Assembly (NCBI GenBank): GCA_965221345.1
Contig: CBDCSD010000002.1
Location: forward strand, 558,001 to 622,000
DNA from: Bin5 sp965221345
Lineage (GTDB): Bacteria > Chloroflexota > Anaerolineae > Caldilineales > Caldilineaceae
Reading direction: 5' to 3'
DNA length: 64,000 nucleotides
This document shows positions 27,391 to 36,230 of this stretch, piece after piece. The position numbers were made by a program, and so were the translations under genes. The notes beneath the pieces are model-generated. The model was not told where the DNA came from, made no database searches, and saw only the letters and a list, made by a program, of their open reading frames with translations. Every line of letters begins with the position of its first letter. The first letter of the stretch is position 1.

Positions 27391-28620
27391 ATGTTTCTTT
27401 CCCGGCTCCATCTGGAACATTTCCGCAACTACCGAGAACTGGATCTGGCCTTCAGCGCGCCGGTAACGCTTGTACAGGGCCGCAACGGCCAGGGCAAAAC
27501 CAATCTGCTCGAGGCCGTTTACTACCTGGCGACGAGCAAATCCCGTCATGCCCGGACTGAGCGTGAAGCGGTGAACCGGGCTGCCGCGGACGAGCCGATC
27601 CCATACGCCCGCATCCGGGGTGAGGTGATGCGGGCTGAGCAGTCAACTACCCTTGAAATCCTCTTCACACTGCGCGCTGACTTCCAAAACTACACGAAAC
27701 AAATCCGGGTCAACGGCGCGCCCCGGCGCAGCATGGACCTAATCGGCCATCTGCGGGCGGTACTCTTTCTGCCAGAGGATCTCACGCTCATTTCCGGCAG
27801 CCCCAGTGAACGCCGCCGCTACATCGACATCGCCCTTTGCCAGATCGACCGCCGGTACTGTGAAGCCCTTTCCCGCTATCAGAAGATCGTCGCGCAGCGC
27901 AACAGCCTGCTCAAACAGTTGCAGGAACGGGAGCAATCCGACGGCACCTCAGTCGCAGCGCAACTCAGGTTTTGGGATGATCAACTGATCGAGCAGGGAA
28001 CACGGGTACTCAGCCGGCGTCATACCTATCTGACCGATCTGGCCCCGATCGCCCGCCGCGTTCATGCTGACATCTCCCAGCAGCAGGAGTCGTTGGATCT
28101 GCTGTATCTGCCCAGCTTCAATAGCGGTCTATACTCCGATCAGGAGTACCAACGGCTGCGAGAGGGTGAGGAAGTGCAGACGGATGAACTGACTTGCCTG
28201 GAGACCGACGCGACGACGATCAGCGAACGCTTCCGCGAACGACTTGAAGGCCGGCGCAGTGTGGAGTTGAACGCGGGCAGTTCGCTCTACGGGCCGCACC
28301 GGGACGAGTTGATCTTTCTCGTCAACGGCTGGAACCTGCGCACCTACGGTAGCCGGGGACAGCAACGCACCGCCGCGCTGGCCCTGAAACTGGCCGAACT
28401 GCAAGCAATGGCGGCAGCGACCGGCGAGAAGCCGATTCTGCTGCTGGACGACGTCATGAGCGAATTGGACGCGCAGCGGCGCGCGGCCTTGCTCAACGCA
28501 CTGGCGGATGTGCGGCAGGGTATCGTTACCACGACCGACTGGACGCAGTTTTCGGCAGATTTCCAGCAGGACGCGCAGCGGCTTCAGATCGAGGCCGGTA
28601 CGGCCACAGCAGTGGCGTAA
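27391..28620 (+). CDS. recF: DNA replication/repair protein RecF
   Basis: 409 residues. The N-terminus MFLSRLHLEHFRNYRELDL and Walker A G30-RNGQGKT-37 are characteristic, with the signature-like YGSRGQQRTAALALKLAEL and Walker B LLLDDVMSELD near the C-terminus. RecF loads RecA at single-strand gaps together with RecO and RecR. It is not beside dnaN or gyrB here, a displacement seen in several phyla. The start ATG is 38 bases after the M16 stop. A degenerate GTGGTCGG-type repeat follows the stop (28625-28645). Confidence 0.96.
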   Translation: MFLSRLHLEHFRNYRELDLAFSAPVTLVQGRNGQGKTNLLEAVYYLATSKSRHARTEREAVNRAAADEPIPYARIRGEVMRAEQSTTLEILFTLRADFQNYTKQIRVNGAPRRSMDLIGHLRAVLFLPEDLTLISGSPSERRRYIDIALCQIDRRYCEALSRYQKIVAQRNSLLKQLQEREQSDGTSVAAQLRFWDDQLIEQGTRVLSRRHTYLTDLAPIARRVHADISQQQESLDLLYLPSFNSGLYSDQEYQRLREGEEVQTDELTCLETDATTISERFRERLEGRRSVELNAGSSLYGPHRDELIFLVNGWNLRTYGSRGQQRTAALALKLAELQAMAAATGEKPILLLDDVMSELDAQRRAALLNALADVRQGIVTTTDWTQFSADFQQDAQRLQIEAGTATAVA

Positions 28621-28671
28621 CCGGTAACCGACCACTGGCTACTTTCCACACCCTTTCTGACAATTGACAGC

Positions 28672-29880
28672 ATGAACGAAAGACTCTACTACGAAGACGC
28701 CTACCGTACCAGATTTGTCGCGCAGGTGGCCGAGCGGCTCACGTTCGAGGGCCAACCAGCGGTCCGGTTGAGCGAATCGGCATTCTATCCCACATCCGGC
28801 GGTCAACCGCATGACACGGGCAGTCTGAACGGGACGGCGGTGGTTGACGTGCAGGTTGGGGCGGATGGCGCTGTGCTGCATCTGCTGGCGGGCCCGCTGC
28901 CGGAGGAGACAAGTAGTGTTAACGGGCAGATCAGTTGGCCGCGGCGATATGATCATATGCAGCAGCATTCGGGTCAGCATCTGCTGTCGCAGGTGTTCTA
29001 CCGCGAACTGGGACTGGAGACAGTGAGCGTTCATTTCGGTGACGCGTTGAACACGGTGGATTTGGACGGGCCGCTGCTTTCTGCGGCGCAGATGGGCACT
29101 GTTGAGACGGCCGTTAACGAGATGGTGTGGCGGGACCGGCGGATTCGCGCTTATTGGGTAAGTGAAGACGAGCGGGCGAAGGTTCCGCTGCGGCGCGCAC
29201 CTACCGTGCAAGGATCGACGCGCATTGTGGAGATCGACAAGTTCGACTGGTCGGCGTGCGGCGGCACGCACGTGCGGCGGACGGGCGAGATCGGGCTGAT
29301 CTCGCTGCTTCGGGTCGAGAAGCACCGGGGCAGAAGCCGTGTGCATTTTGTGTGCGGGGGGAGGGCGCTGGTGGATGCGGCGCAGCGGCGCGAGCTGCTG
29401 GCGGCGACGGCCGGATTGCTGGACAGCTCGGTGCAGGACGTGCCGGAATTGGTGGCGAAGCTGCAGGAGGCGCTCCGGAGCACGGAGAGGGAGTTGAAGG
29501 TGCAGCGGGAGGCCCTTGTCGAATATCAGGCGCGCGAAATGCTGGCGAGGGCCGAATCTGTGGCGGGTCTGCGGCTGGTGGCGCAGGAGATGGAAAGTTC
29601 TGAACCGGCGTTGGTACAGAAGATGGCGCGGGCGCTCATTGCCGAGCCTGGTGTCGTGGCTCTGCTTGGTTGCGCGCAGCGGGGCAAGGGGACGGTTGTC
29701 TTTGCTCGTTCGCAGGATCTTTCGTTACACGCCGGCAATCTCTTGCGGGATACGCTGAGGCAGTTCGGCGGCGGTGGCGGCGGCCGTCCGGATTTTGCGC
29801 AGGGCGGCGGGGTTGCGGCGGAGAAGCTGACGGCTGTGCTGGAGGCGGCGGCGAAGGCGGTGCGGCGCGAGGCGGGATGA
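28672..29880 (+). CDS. Alanyl-tRNA editing protein (AlaX-L type) with DHHA1 domain
   Basis: 402 residues. The editing site HxxxH is in QQHSGQHLLSQVF (about 98-110) and the downstream zinc residues are in CGGTH (about 200). These are the hallmarks of AlaRS second-domain editing that hydrolyses Ser- or Gly-tRNA(Ala). The C-terminus from about 260 contains a coiled-coil segment and the DHHA1 region ending in the Gly-rich RQFGGGGGGRPDFAQGGG. No aminoacylation domain is present, so it is a free-standing editing factor. Start ATG 28672 is close to TTGACAGC, without a strong ribosome site. Confidence 0.93.
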   Translation: MNERLYYEDAYRTRFVAQVAERLTFEGQPAVRLSESAFYPTSGGQPHDTGSLNGTAVVDVQVGADGAVLHLLAGPLPEETSSVNGQISWPRRYDHMQQHSGQHLLSQVFYRELGLETVSVHFGDALNTVDLDGPLLSAAQMGTVETAVNEMVWRDRRIRAYWVSEDERAKVPLRRAPTVQGSTRIVEIDKFDWSACGGTHVRRTGEIGLISLLRVEKHRGRSRVHFVCGGRALVDAAQRRELLAATAGLLDSSVQDVPELVAKLQEALRSTERELKVQREALVEYQAREMLARAESVAGLRLVAQEMESSEPALVQKMARALIAEPGVVALLGCAQRGKGTVVFARSQDLSLHAGNLLRDTLRQFGGGGGGRPDFAQGGGVAAEKLTAVLEAAAKAVRREAG

Positions 29881-29917
29881 AAGGGGCGAGAAGCTGGTAT
29901 CGCAACCACGCTGCGCC

Positions 29918-30646
29918 CTACATGTAGAGGCTGGTTTGAAGGCGCCGCAGTAGAACTGCGGCGATCGCGCAGGTGTAGAGGAAGCCGAAGGCCGCGACCC
30001 AGAGGTAGGGTTCGCCGGCGGAGGCCAGCCAGTAGCCTTTGGTCGCCCAGAAGGTGGGAAAGACCCCTAGCAGCCACTGCCAAGGCTCGGGCACGAACCA
30101 GGCCGCGACCGGTACCAGTAGAAAGATTCCCAGTCCTTTCATTACAGCAAGTCCTTCGACTTTGTTTTTCGCGAGGGCGGCGAGGAGCAAGGCCATCATG
30201 GGGCCCAGGGGTGCGGCTGAGATGGCCAGGGGGAGCAGCTTGTCGAACGGGAGCGCGAGGATATTGATGAAGGAAACGACGACCAGAATCCCCAGAACTG
30301 AGATCAGGGCGGGGGTCAAGGCCCGATAAAGGGCGTAGGTGCGGATGGGCATGGGCGTCACCATGAGGGCGGTCAGGGTGTCCTGGTCTTTTTCGTCCAG
30401 GAGGAGGGTACCGACCAGAAGGCCCACGATCTGGGGGATGATTAGCAGGCCGAAGAAGCTCACCAGCAGGAGAAGATATTCACTGAGATCAAAGCCGATG
30501 CTTTCCATCAGACCCGACTGCACCCACGGCACGAGCCAGCGCAAAAGGCCGCCCAGAATGAACGGATAGATTAAGAGGAACTGTAGCATCGTATCCCGAC
30601 GGAAATTCAGGATATCACTGCGTCCCAGTGTGAACAGGGCCCCCAT
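29918..30646 (-). CDS. ABC-2 exporter permease (second subunit of exporter 2)
   Basis: 242 residues from ATG 30646, fixed by CAGGAGG 6 bases upstream; the in-frame TTG at 30673 is less likely. About six spans (FLLIYPFILGGLLRWLVPWV, YLLLLVSFFGLLIIPQIVGL). The DEKDQDTLTALMVTPMPIR loop near residue 100 is the ABC-2 permease signature. It is the last gene of the seven-gene minus-strand operon and forms an exporter with the 30704 permease and the 31402 ATPase. Confidence 0.88.
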   Translation of the reverse strand: MGALFTLGRSDILNFRRDTMLQFLLIYPFILGGLLRWLVPWVQSGLMESIGFDLSEYLLLLVSFFGLLIIPQIVGLLVGTLLLDEKDQDTLTALMVTPMPIRTYALYRALTPALISVLGILVVVSFINILALPFDKLLPLAISAAPLGPMMALLLAALAKNKVEGLAVMKGLGIFLLVPVAAWFVPEPWQWLLGVFPTFWATKGYWLASAGEPYLWVAAFGFLYTCAIAAVLLRRLQTSLYM

Positions 30647-30703
30647 CGATACCTCCTGACTTTGTCCTCGCAATAGCTGGCAATTGGTCCCCTACAGCCA
30701 GAC

Positions 30704-31405
30704 TTACCCACCAACCTGTCGAGCAACGACACTGCGCAATGTACGCTGTGTCCAGAGTGTGCCGGCGACGCATAGAGCGCCGGCGTAGAGCAGCGCGAAT
30801 ATAAGTTGCCATAGAGGAATGCTGGCAAACGCTGCGGTTAGAAAAATCATGCCCGGTCCGCTGGGCAGAAGGTAGAGAAGCGGTCCCGGGACGATGCCGA
30901 AGTAAGTGAGCAGCGGGATCTGCATCACGGCGAGGAAAAATGCGCCGGGCAACAGGTATTCGTTGATGCCGTTGAAGCGGGCGGCGATGACAAAGCCGAG
31001 CAGAGACAAGGGATATGACATCGCCAGCATTCCAATCACGAACCACAACCAATTGAGCGCTGTACCGTAACCGAACAGCGTAACGGCCGCGCCGACTGCG
31101 GAGGCGGCGACAGAGAGAACGACTATTTTGACCGACAAATACTCCCAGGAGCGGAGCGGTGTGACGACCAACCCTTCCAGGACCCGCTCTCCTTTTTCCA
31201 GGTAGTAGAGGCCGGGCATGAAAAAGAAACCGAAGACTCCCAGGTCGATAAAGAGAACCGAGACGAGTACTGGCTCGATGCCGGCATCGGGAATCCAGTA
31301 GAGCATCAGAATCCAGACGGCGGCGATAAAGGCGGCGGCGTAGAAGATTCCCAGGCGAAACTGGATCGTGGTCTCCCAGCGCAGGAGCGCCAGCAGTCGA
31401 GTCAC
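30704..31405 (-). CDS. ABC-2 exporter permease (first subunit of exporter 2)
   Basis: 233 residues with about six spans. Its GTG start overlaps the ATPase stop by four bases (GTGA), showing translational coupling. LEKGERVLEGLVVTPLRSWEY near residue 70 is the conserved ABC-2 loop. The N-terminus MTRLLALLRWETTIQFRLGI is typical of fluoroquinolone/ABC-2-type exporters. Substrate unknown. Confidence 0.88.
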   Translation of the reverse strand: MTRLLALLRWETTIQFRLGIFYAAAFIAAVWILMLYWIPDAGIEPVLVSVLFIDLGVFGFFFMPGLYYLEKGERVLEGLVVTPLRSWEYLSVKIVVLSVAASAVGAAVTLFGYGTALNWLWFVIGMLAMSYPLSLLGFVIAARFNGINEYLLPGAFFLAVMQIPLLTYFGIVPGPLLYLLPSGPGMIFLTAAFASIPLWQLIFALLYAGALCVAGTLWTQRTLRSVVARQVGG

Positions 31406-32262
31406 GTCAAGCTCCTGCCCGTCGTCTCGATAAAGATATCCTCCAAGGTTGCCTCCTGGGTGTGGATTGTCTCGATGGGATTGTTGCGCAGGAGCGTGAG
31501 GAAATCGCTGTTGTCGCCCAAGCCGTCCAGTGGGAACTCGGTCTGCTGGGACGGTGAAAATGCGCCATCGCTGTGATATTCGACCCTGACGCGGCGTTTG
31601 CCATGTTGCAAGCGGAGATTGCGCGGGGAGTCGATAACTGAAATTTTGCCGTCAATGATGAAAGCGATGCGATCGCAGATCTGATCGGCGACGGTCATAT
31701 CGTGGGTGGTCAGGAAGATGGTGCGGCCGGCGGCCTTCTGGTCGCGGATGATCTCTTTGATTTTCTGCCCGTTGACCGGATCGAGGCCGGTGGTCGGCTC
31801 GTCCAGGAAGAGCAGGTCCGGCTTGTGAATCAGGGCGCGCACGAAGTTGAGGCGCATCTGCATGCCTTTGGAGAACTGGCTCAGGCGGGTGTCTGCGTCC
31901 TCCTTGAGGCCAACCATCTCCAGCAGTTCGATTGGGTCATGGGTTTCACCGCTGTAGAGAGAGCGGAAGAGGGACAGGTTCTCTCTGGCGGTCAGCTTTT
32001 GATAGTGGTTGGGCAACTCGAAGGCGACACCGACCTGCTCATAGTAGCTGTCATCCCACTCGGTCAGCGGCCTGTCGAGGACGGTGATCTGGCCCTGGAA
32101 TCCGCGCAGTAGCCGGATCAGCACCTTTTGGGTGGTGCTTTTGCCGGCGCCGCTGGGGCCCAGGAAGCCGAAGATTTCGCCTTTCTCGATGGTAAAGTCG
32201 ATTCCGCGTACGGCTTCTGTTCCCCCCGGATAGGTATAGGAGAGGTTTTCGACCGAGAGCAC
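31402..32262 (-). CDS. ABC exporter ATP-binding protein (exporter 2)
   Basis: 286 residues. GTG start at 32262 shares one base with the stop of the regulator gene (TAGTG), with AGGGAG upstream. Walker A LGPSGAGKSTTQK, signature FSKGMQMRL, Walker B LLFLDEPTTGLD and the switch TTHDM are all present. The Q in the Walker A tail (STTQK) and the FDRPLTEWDDSYYEQVGVAFE stretch resemble the 35855 ATPase in layout, so the two ATPases are probably ancient paralogues serving separate membrane pairs. Confidence 0.93.
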   Translation of the reverse strand: MLSVENLSYTYPGGTEAVRGIDFTIEKGEIFGFLGPSGAGKSTTQKVLIRLLRGFQGQITVLDRPLTEWDDSYYEQVGVAFELPNHYQKLTARENLSLFRSLYSGETHDPIELLEMVGLKEDADTRLSQFSKGMQMRLNFVRALIHKPDLLFLDEPTTGLDPVNGQKIKEIIRDQKAAGRTIFLTTHDMTVADQICDRIAFIIDGKISVIDSPRNLRLQHGKRRVRVEYHSDGAFSPSQQTEFPLDGLGDNSDFLTLLRNNPIETIHTQEATLEDIFIETTGRSLT

Positions 32263-32852
32263 TATTGTGCTCCCTGGCCGTCGCTTTTGGATGGGGTCTG
32301 CGAAGTGGTGGAGCCCGCTCCCGTGCTATTCCGCTGGGGCTGAAGTTGGGCTGACCTGTGCGCCCGCCAGTGGTCCAAAATCAAGGGAAACTCCCGTTCC
32401 ATAAAGACGTAGTAATCTCGCATTTCTTCAAGACGTTGACGGCGGGCGGGGGAGGCTGCGTCGAGCAGAGCGAGACCCCTTTCAGACAGACGCCGTAACT
32501 CGGTAAACTGTTTTTTCGCCTTCTCTTCCATGATGTGTGACCAGGAGTCAGGCACGACGCGGTAATGATCGCGGCGCTGGCCTGGCTTGCTTAGACGCTC
32601 GATGATGCCCATCTGGATGAGCATGCGGGTACCGGTGCTGATGGAGGATTTGCTGGCCTGCAGGGCTTCGGTCAGTTCGTGCATTGTCTGGTGGGGCGGA
32701 TCGCAGATTAGGAGCCAACTCAGGATTCTGCCGGCCATGCGGGGCAGGCCGGCCTGTTCCCAGTATAGCCCGAAACTCTCGACATATTCGTGCATGTTGT
32801 TCATCGGCAACGAGGCTTCAGTGGTCAGCGGCTTGTGGTTAGCGGCGCTCAT
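32262..32852 (-). CDS. GbsR/MarR-family transcriptional regulator
   Basis: 196 residues from ATG 32852, overlapping the permease stop as ATGA. The winged HTH (PRMAGRILSWLLICDPPHQT, then ASKSSISTGTRMLIQMGIIE) has the GbsR-type layout (YVESFGLYWEQAGLPRMAGR). A C-terminal helical tail follows. Residues 4-16 (ANHKPLTTEA) are encoded by a stretch resembling the GTGGTCA heptamer repeat; a later Met (MNNMHEY) could be the original start. Sitting inside the exporter operon, it likely controls that operon through the perfect inverted repeat at 35938-35973. Confidence 0.88.
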   Translation of the reverse strand: MSAANHKPLTTEASLPMNNMHEYVESFGLYWEQAGLPRMAGRILSWLLICDPPHQTMHELTEALQASKSSISTGTRMLIQMGIIERLSKPGQRRDHYRVVPDSWSHIMEEKAKKQFTELRRLSERGLALLDAASPARRQRLEEMRDYYVFMEREFPLILDHWRAHRSAQLQPQRNSTGAGSTTSQTPSKSDGQGAQ

Positions 32853-33934
32853 GTTTCCAAGGCCAGTTTCTGCTGTTGGCGGCCGATGACGCTGTTGAGA
32901 AGGACCAGCAGCGCGACCGAGATGAGAGCCAGCACCGCGATATCGAGAGCGATCTCGGCGATACCGGCGCCGTTCTGACTCACTTCGAGCAGTGGATTCA
33001 TCAGATAGTAGGTGGGGAAGATGCGGCCGATCCACTCGGGCACCTGCGGAAATATCTTGAGGATGCCGGGCGCGTAAAGCAGGATTCCCACGACCTTGAT
33101 GATACCCAAGAAAGTATCCATGTCCTTGGAGACGGAGCCGAGGATGATGCCGAAGGCCGAGGACATCAGCCCACCGAGGGCGATCACGAGCAGAAGGAGG
33201 GCGATCTGGCCGGCGAAGGCGCTGTTGATCAGCAAGATGATCGTGCCCATGATTCCACTTAGAATCAAGCCTATCAGCGTCTTGGACAGGTAGACGTCGA
33301 GCAGCGAGGTGGGCGTAGAGGTCAAAGCGACCAGGGTGCGATTCTTTTTCTCGTCGAGCAGCGACGCGGCCGGGAAAAAGAGCCCACCGAGTACGATTGA
33401 CATGATCAGGAGCAGGGGCAATAGACGCTGCGACCAGGTCAGGGTGTTGGCGCTGCCGATCTGCTCCGCATTGACGCTGACGGGAAGCTGTTCGATGCTG
33501 GTCCCGATTCCCTCCGTCATGGCGCGCGCGACGACCGAGTCCAGGAGCAGGAGATTGCGCACGCCGGCCTCTCCCCAGCGGTAGAACGTGTAGTCGACTT
33601 CTGCGCTGTCGCTTTCGAGGGCCGCGGCGAAGCCGGCGGGCAGGCTGAGGCCGACCTCTTCACTGCCGCGTTCGACCGCGCTTTGCAGCGCCGCGTCGGA
33701 ATCGTAGACGGTGGTGTTGATGCTGGGATGGTCGAGCAGCGGCCGGGTAAACTGTTCGCTGGCGCCGGGGTCGTAGATGCCCAGGCGCGGTGTCTGCGCA
33801 AGCAGGTCGCCGAAGACAAGCGCGATGAGAAGGCTGATGATGACCGGCATCACAAGTACATAGACGATCATGAAGTTGGCTGCGCCGAGACGCGCGTCTT
33901 TTCCTATCAGAACTGCAATACGCTTAATATCCAT
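32849..33934 (-). CDS. ABC-2 exporter permease (exporter 1, second subunit)
   Basis: 361 residues from ATG 33934 (GAGGAAA upstream, overlapping the previous stop as TGATG); a longer upstream frame is an artefact running through the neighbour. NatB/ABC-2-type layout: one N-terminal span, a large extracytoplasmic domain (about 50-190), then five spans (LLLIMSIVLGGLFFPAASLL, IGLILSGIMGTIILLINSAF). The DEKKNRTLVALTSTPTSLLD loop marks the family. It pairs with the 33934-34992 permease. Confidence 0.9.
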   Translation of the reverse strand: MDIKRIAVLIGKDARLGAANFMIVYVLVMPVIISLLIALVFGDLLAQTPRLGIYDPGASEQFTRPLLDHPSINTTVYDSDAALQSAVERGSEEVGLSLPAGFAAALESDSAEVDYTFYRWGEAGVRNLLLLDSVVARAMTEGIGTSIEQLPVSVNAEQIGSANTLTWSQRLLPLLLIMSIVLGGLFFPAASLLDEKKNRTLVALTSTPTSLLDVYLSKTLIGLILSGIMGTIILLINSAFAGQIALLLLVIALGGLMSSAFGIILGSVSKDMDTFLGIIKVVGILLYAPGILKIFPQVPEWIGRIFPTYYLMNPLLEVSQNGAGIAEIALDIAVLALISVALLVLLNSVIGRQQQKLALET

Positions 33935-34992
33935 CAGAATTTCCTCATTATGGCTGCCGTTCCGACCGCCATCGAACCTGCGCCAACCAGGAGCAGAAGC
34001 GCCAGGTTGCCGGCCACGTCTGCCCAGCCGGCGCCGAAGTTGATGATGCGGTGCAGAGAGTCCACGAAAAAGAAGGAAGGGATTAGCTCCATCCAGCCGG
34101 TAGAGAGGCCGGGCAGGAGAACCGAAAAGCCGGGGAACACCATAGGAATGATAAACACGATCGTCCACCCCATCACCGACGTACTGTCCTTTGAGATTGC
34201 GGCGATAAAGAAACCCAGGCCGACCATCAGAAGACTGCCCAGCAGCAGCGTTGTCAAGAGAAGGAGCGGCGCGGTGCCCAGGATACCCATCACGGCACTC
34301 AGGAGCAGTACCTGGCCGAAAGCCAGGACCAACCCCATCAGGGCCTTGCCGACAAAGAACTGATGAAGGCGCAGGGGGCCGGTGACAAGTGCGCGTGCGG
34401 TGCCATTGTCGATGTCGCGGTTGAGGAGCGTCGCCAGGCCAAAGACCTCTATAACCACGATCATCATCAGCAGAAGGGGCGCGAACCGATCGCGCATCGA
34501 GAGGGGGGCGCCGGTCATGTCATTGCCGAGCACGACCTTGGTGTCATTGAAACGGGCAAAGCTAGCCAGTGTCTCAGGATTCACGGTGTTGGCGTAGAGC
34601 ACCAGCACATCGTGAAAAATCTGCTTTGCTTCGGCGGGGACGCCGGGTGCGTAGTAGGCATTCAGCTCCACCTGCTCCCCGCTGGCGGCGGCCGCGGTCA
34701 GCTCTGCAGGAAGCGACAGGCCGACGAAGAAATCACCGGTCTCTTCCAGCGCGGTCAGCATCTCGGCCTCGGAGTCGAAGATGGTGTAGTTGCCAGATTC
34801 ATCAACGAGGCGCTGGTAGATGGGAATCTCCCGATCCTCGATGAAAAAGGCCATGCCCAGGCTTTCGTCCACCTGGTTGGGGAGCAGGAAGTAGATGATA
34901 AGGTAGAATACCACGCCTATAGCGGTGACAATGGCGAAGAAGCGGTGGCGGAAGAAGAGCTTGATATCATTGACGACCAGTGTGCCGATCAT
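33934..34992 (-). CDS. ABC-2 exporter permease (exporter 1, first subunit)
   Basis: 352 residues. ATG overlaps the ATPase stop by four bases. Same NatB-type plan as its neighbour: N-terminal span FFAIVTAIGVVFYLIIYFLL, extracytoplasmic domain about 40-190, then spans including LLLMMIVVIEVFGLATLL with DIDNGTARALVTGPLRLHQF as the family loop. It encodes half of exporter 1. The two permeases differ enough to form a heterodimer. Confidence 0.9.
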   Translation of the reverse strand: MIGTLVVNDIKLFFRHRFFAIVTAIGVVFYLIIYFLLPNQVDESLGMAFFIEDREIPIYQRLVDESGNYTIFDSEAEMLTALEETGDFFVGLSLPAELTAAAASGEQVELNAYYAPGVPAEAKQIFHDVLVLYANTVNPETLASFARFNDTKVVLGNDMTGAPLSMRDRFAPLLLMMIVVIEVFGLATLLNRDIDNGTARALVTGPLRLHQFFVGKALMGLVLAFGQVLLLSAVMGILGTAPLLLLTTLLLGSLLMVGLGFFIAAISKDSTSVMGWTIVFIIPMVFPGFSVLLPGLSTGWMELIPSFFFVDSLHRIINFGAGWADVAGNLALLLLVGAGSMAVGTAAIMRKF

Positions 34993-35855
34993 CCTTGTAA
35001 CCCCCTGCCGGTGATATCGAAGAAGATATCTTCCAGCGTTGCTTCCTCGCTGTGGGCGGTGAGGATGCGTTCGTTCTTAAAGAGATCGAAGACTGTCTGC
35101 GGGGTCTGGTCTTCATCGAGCGTCACTTCGCGCACTTCGATATCGCCGTTGGGCAATTCGACCTCCACTTTGAGCCCACGCATGCCGAAGCGCTGTTTGA
35201 GACGGGCCGGCGTGTCGAGGGCGACGATTTTGCCCTGGTTGAGGAAGGCGACCCGATCGGACAGCTTGTCGGCTTCAACCATATCGTGCGTGGTCAGAAA
35301 GACGGTGGTTCCTCTCTGGGTAGCGGCGCGGATCAAGGTGTGGATCGTCTCGGTGGAGACGGGATCGAGGCCGTCGGTCGGTTCGTCGAGGAAGAGCATC
35401 TTGGGATCGCTTACGAGGGCGCGAGCAATCATGAGACGTTGCTTCATGCCTTTGGAGTAGTTGGCGACGTGTTCCTTTTCGCGGCCACCGAGGCCGACCC
35501 TTTCCAGCAGGTTCATGGCGTCGAAATTGGTTACTTTGTAGAGTTTGGCGAAGAGATTGAGGTTTTCGACGGCGCTCATCTGCTCGTAGAGGTTGGTGAA
35601 TTCAAAGGAGATGCCGATTTCCTGCTGAACCTGTTTACGCTCCTTGACGCTATCCATGCCAAGGAGGGTGGCTGAGCCTTTTTGGGGCGTCAGCTGACCG
35701 GTCAGCATCTTTACGACGGTCGATTTACCGGCGCCATTGGGGCCGAGAAAGCCGATCACTTCGGCTGCGGCCACGTCGAAGGAGATGTCGTCTACGGCGA
35801 GGATGTCGCCGTAGCTGAAACTCAGATCCTTCACTGAGATTGCGGGTTGTGCCAT
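34989..35855 (-). CDS. ABC exporter ATP-binding protein (exporter 1)
   Basis: 288 residues, first gene of the seven-gene operon, AAGGAG 8 bases before ATG. Walker A LGPNGAGKSTVVK, signature YSKGMKQRL, Walker B MLFLDEPTDGLD and TTHDMVEADK are intact. The C-terminal tail (VELPNGDIEVREVTLDE) is the usual domain of NatA/CcmA-like exporters. Promoter and operator lie 75-120 bases upstream. Confidence 0.95.
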   Translation of the reverse strand: MAQPAISVKDLSFSYGDILAVDDISFDVAAAEVIGFLGPNGAGKSTVVKMLTGQLTPQKGSATLLGMDSVKERKQVQQEIGISFEFTNLYEQMSAVENLNLFAKLYKVTNFDAMNLLERVGLGGREKEHVANYSKGMKQRLMIARALVSDPKMLFLDEPTDGLDPVSTETIHTLIRAATQRGTTVFLTTHDMVEADKLSDRVAFLNQGKIVALDTPARLKQRFGMRGLKVEVELPNGDIEVREVTLDEDQTPQTVFDLFKNERILTAHSEEATLEDIFFDITGRGLQG

Positions 35856-35927
35856 GCTGTTGCTCCTTACTTACAGGCGTATGTGCCGATCGTTTGCGAG
35901 TCGCTATGTTTGCAAATGACGCTATAA

Positions 35928-35973
35928 AGAGTAGCATGTTCTGTTTGTTCTGCCAATACCGAACAAACAGAAC
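35928..35973 (-). promoter_or_regulatory. Promoter and perfect inverted-repeat operator of the exporter operon
   Basis: A 13-bp perfect inverted repeat (GTTCTGTTTGTTC 35938-35950, GAACAAACAGAAC 35961-35973) spans a minus-strand promoter: -35 TTGGCA (35956-35951), 17-base spacer, -10 TACTCT (35933-35928). One arm lies in the spacer and the -35 element lies between the arms, so a bound dimer would block transcription. The GbsR/MarR regulator in the operon is the obvious candidate ligand. The rest of 35974-36230 has no gene; a tandem TATGCGTGACGCG/TATTGCGTGATCCG pair is at 36014-36043. Confidence 0.65.
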
Positions 35974-36230
35974 TTCCTGACAGTTTCCTGACATTGGGAG
36001 GTGTACGGGCTATGTTATGCGTGACGCGTATTGCGTGATCCGTATCTGCGGTGAAGGCCTTGATTTCGAGCATAAAGGTTCAGACAGCCGGTGCGAATGA
36101 ACGGTTGGGAAGTTCTGGATTCCTGTCCTGTAGCGTATACTTTGCTGAAGAAAAGGACAGGTTGCGCAGGCAATCCGCTTGCGCTCCTGTTTGAGGCGGT
36201 AGAAGCGACCCACAAGGAGAAAAGCTGAGA

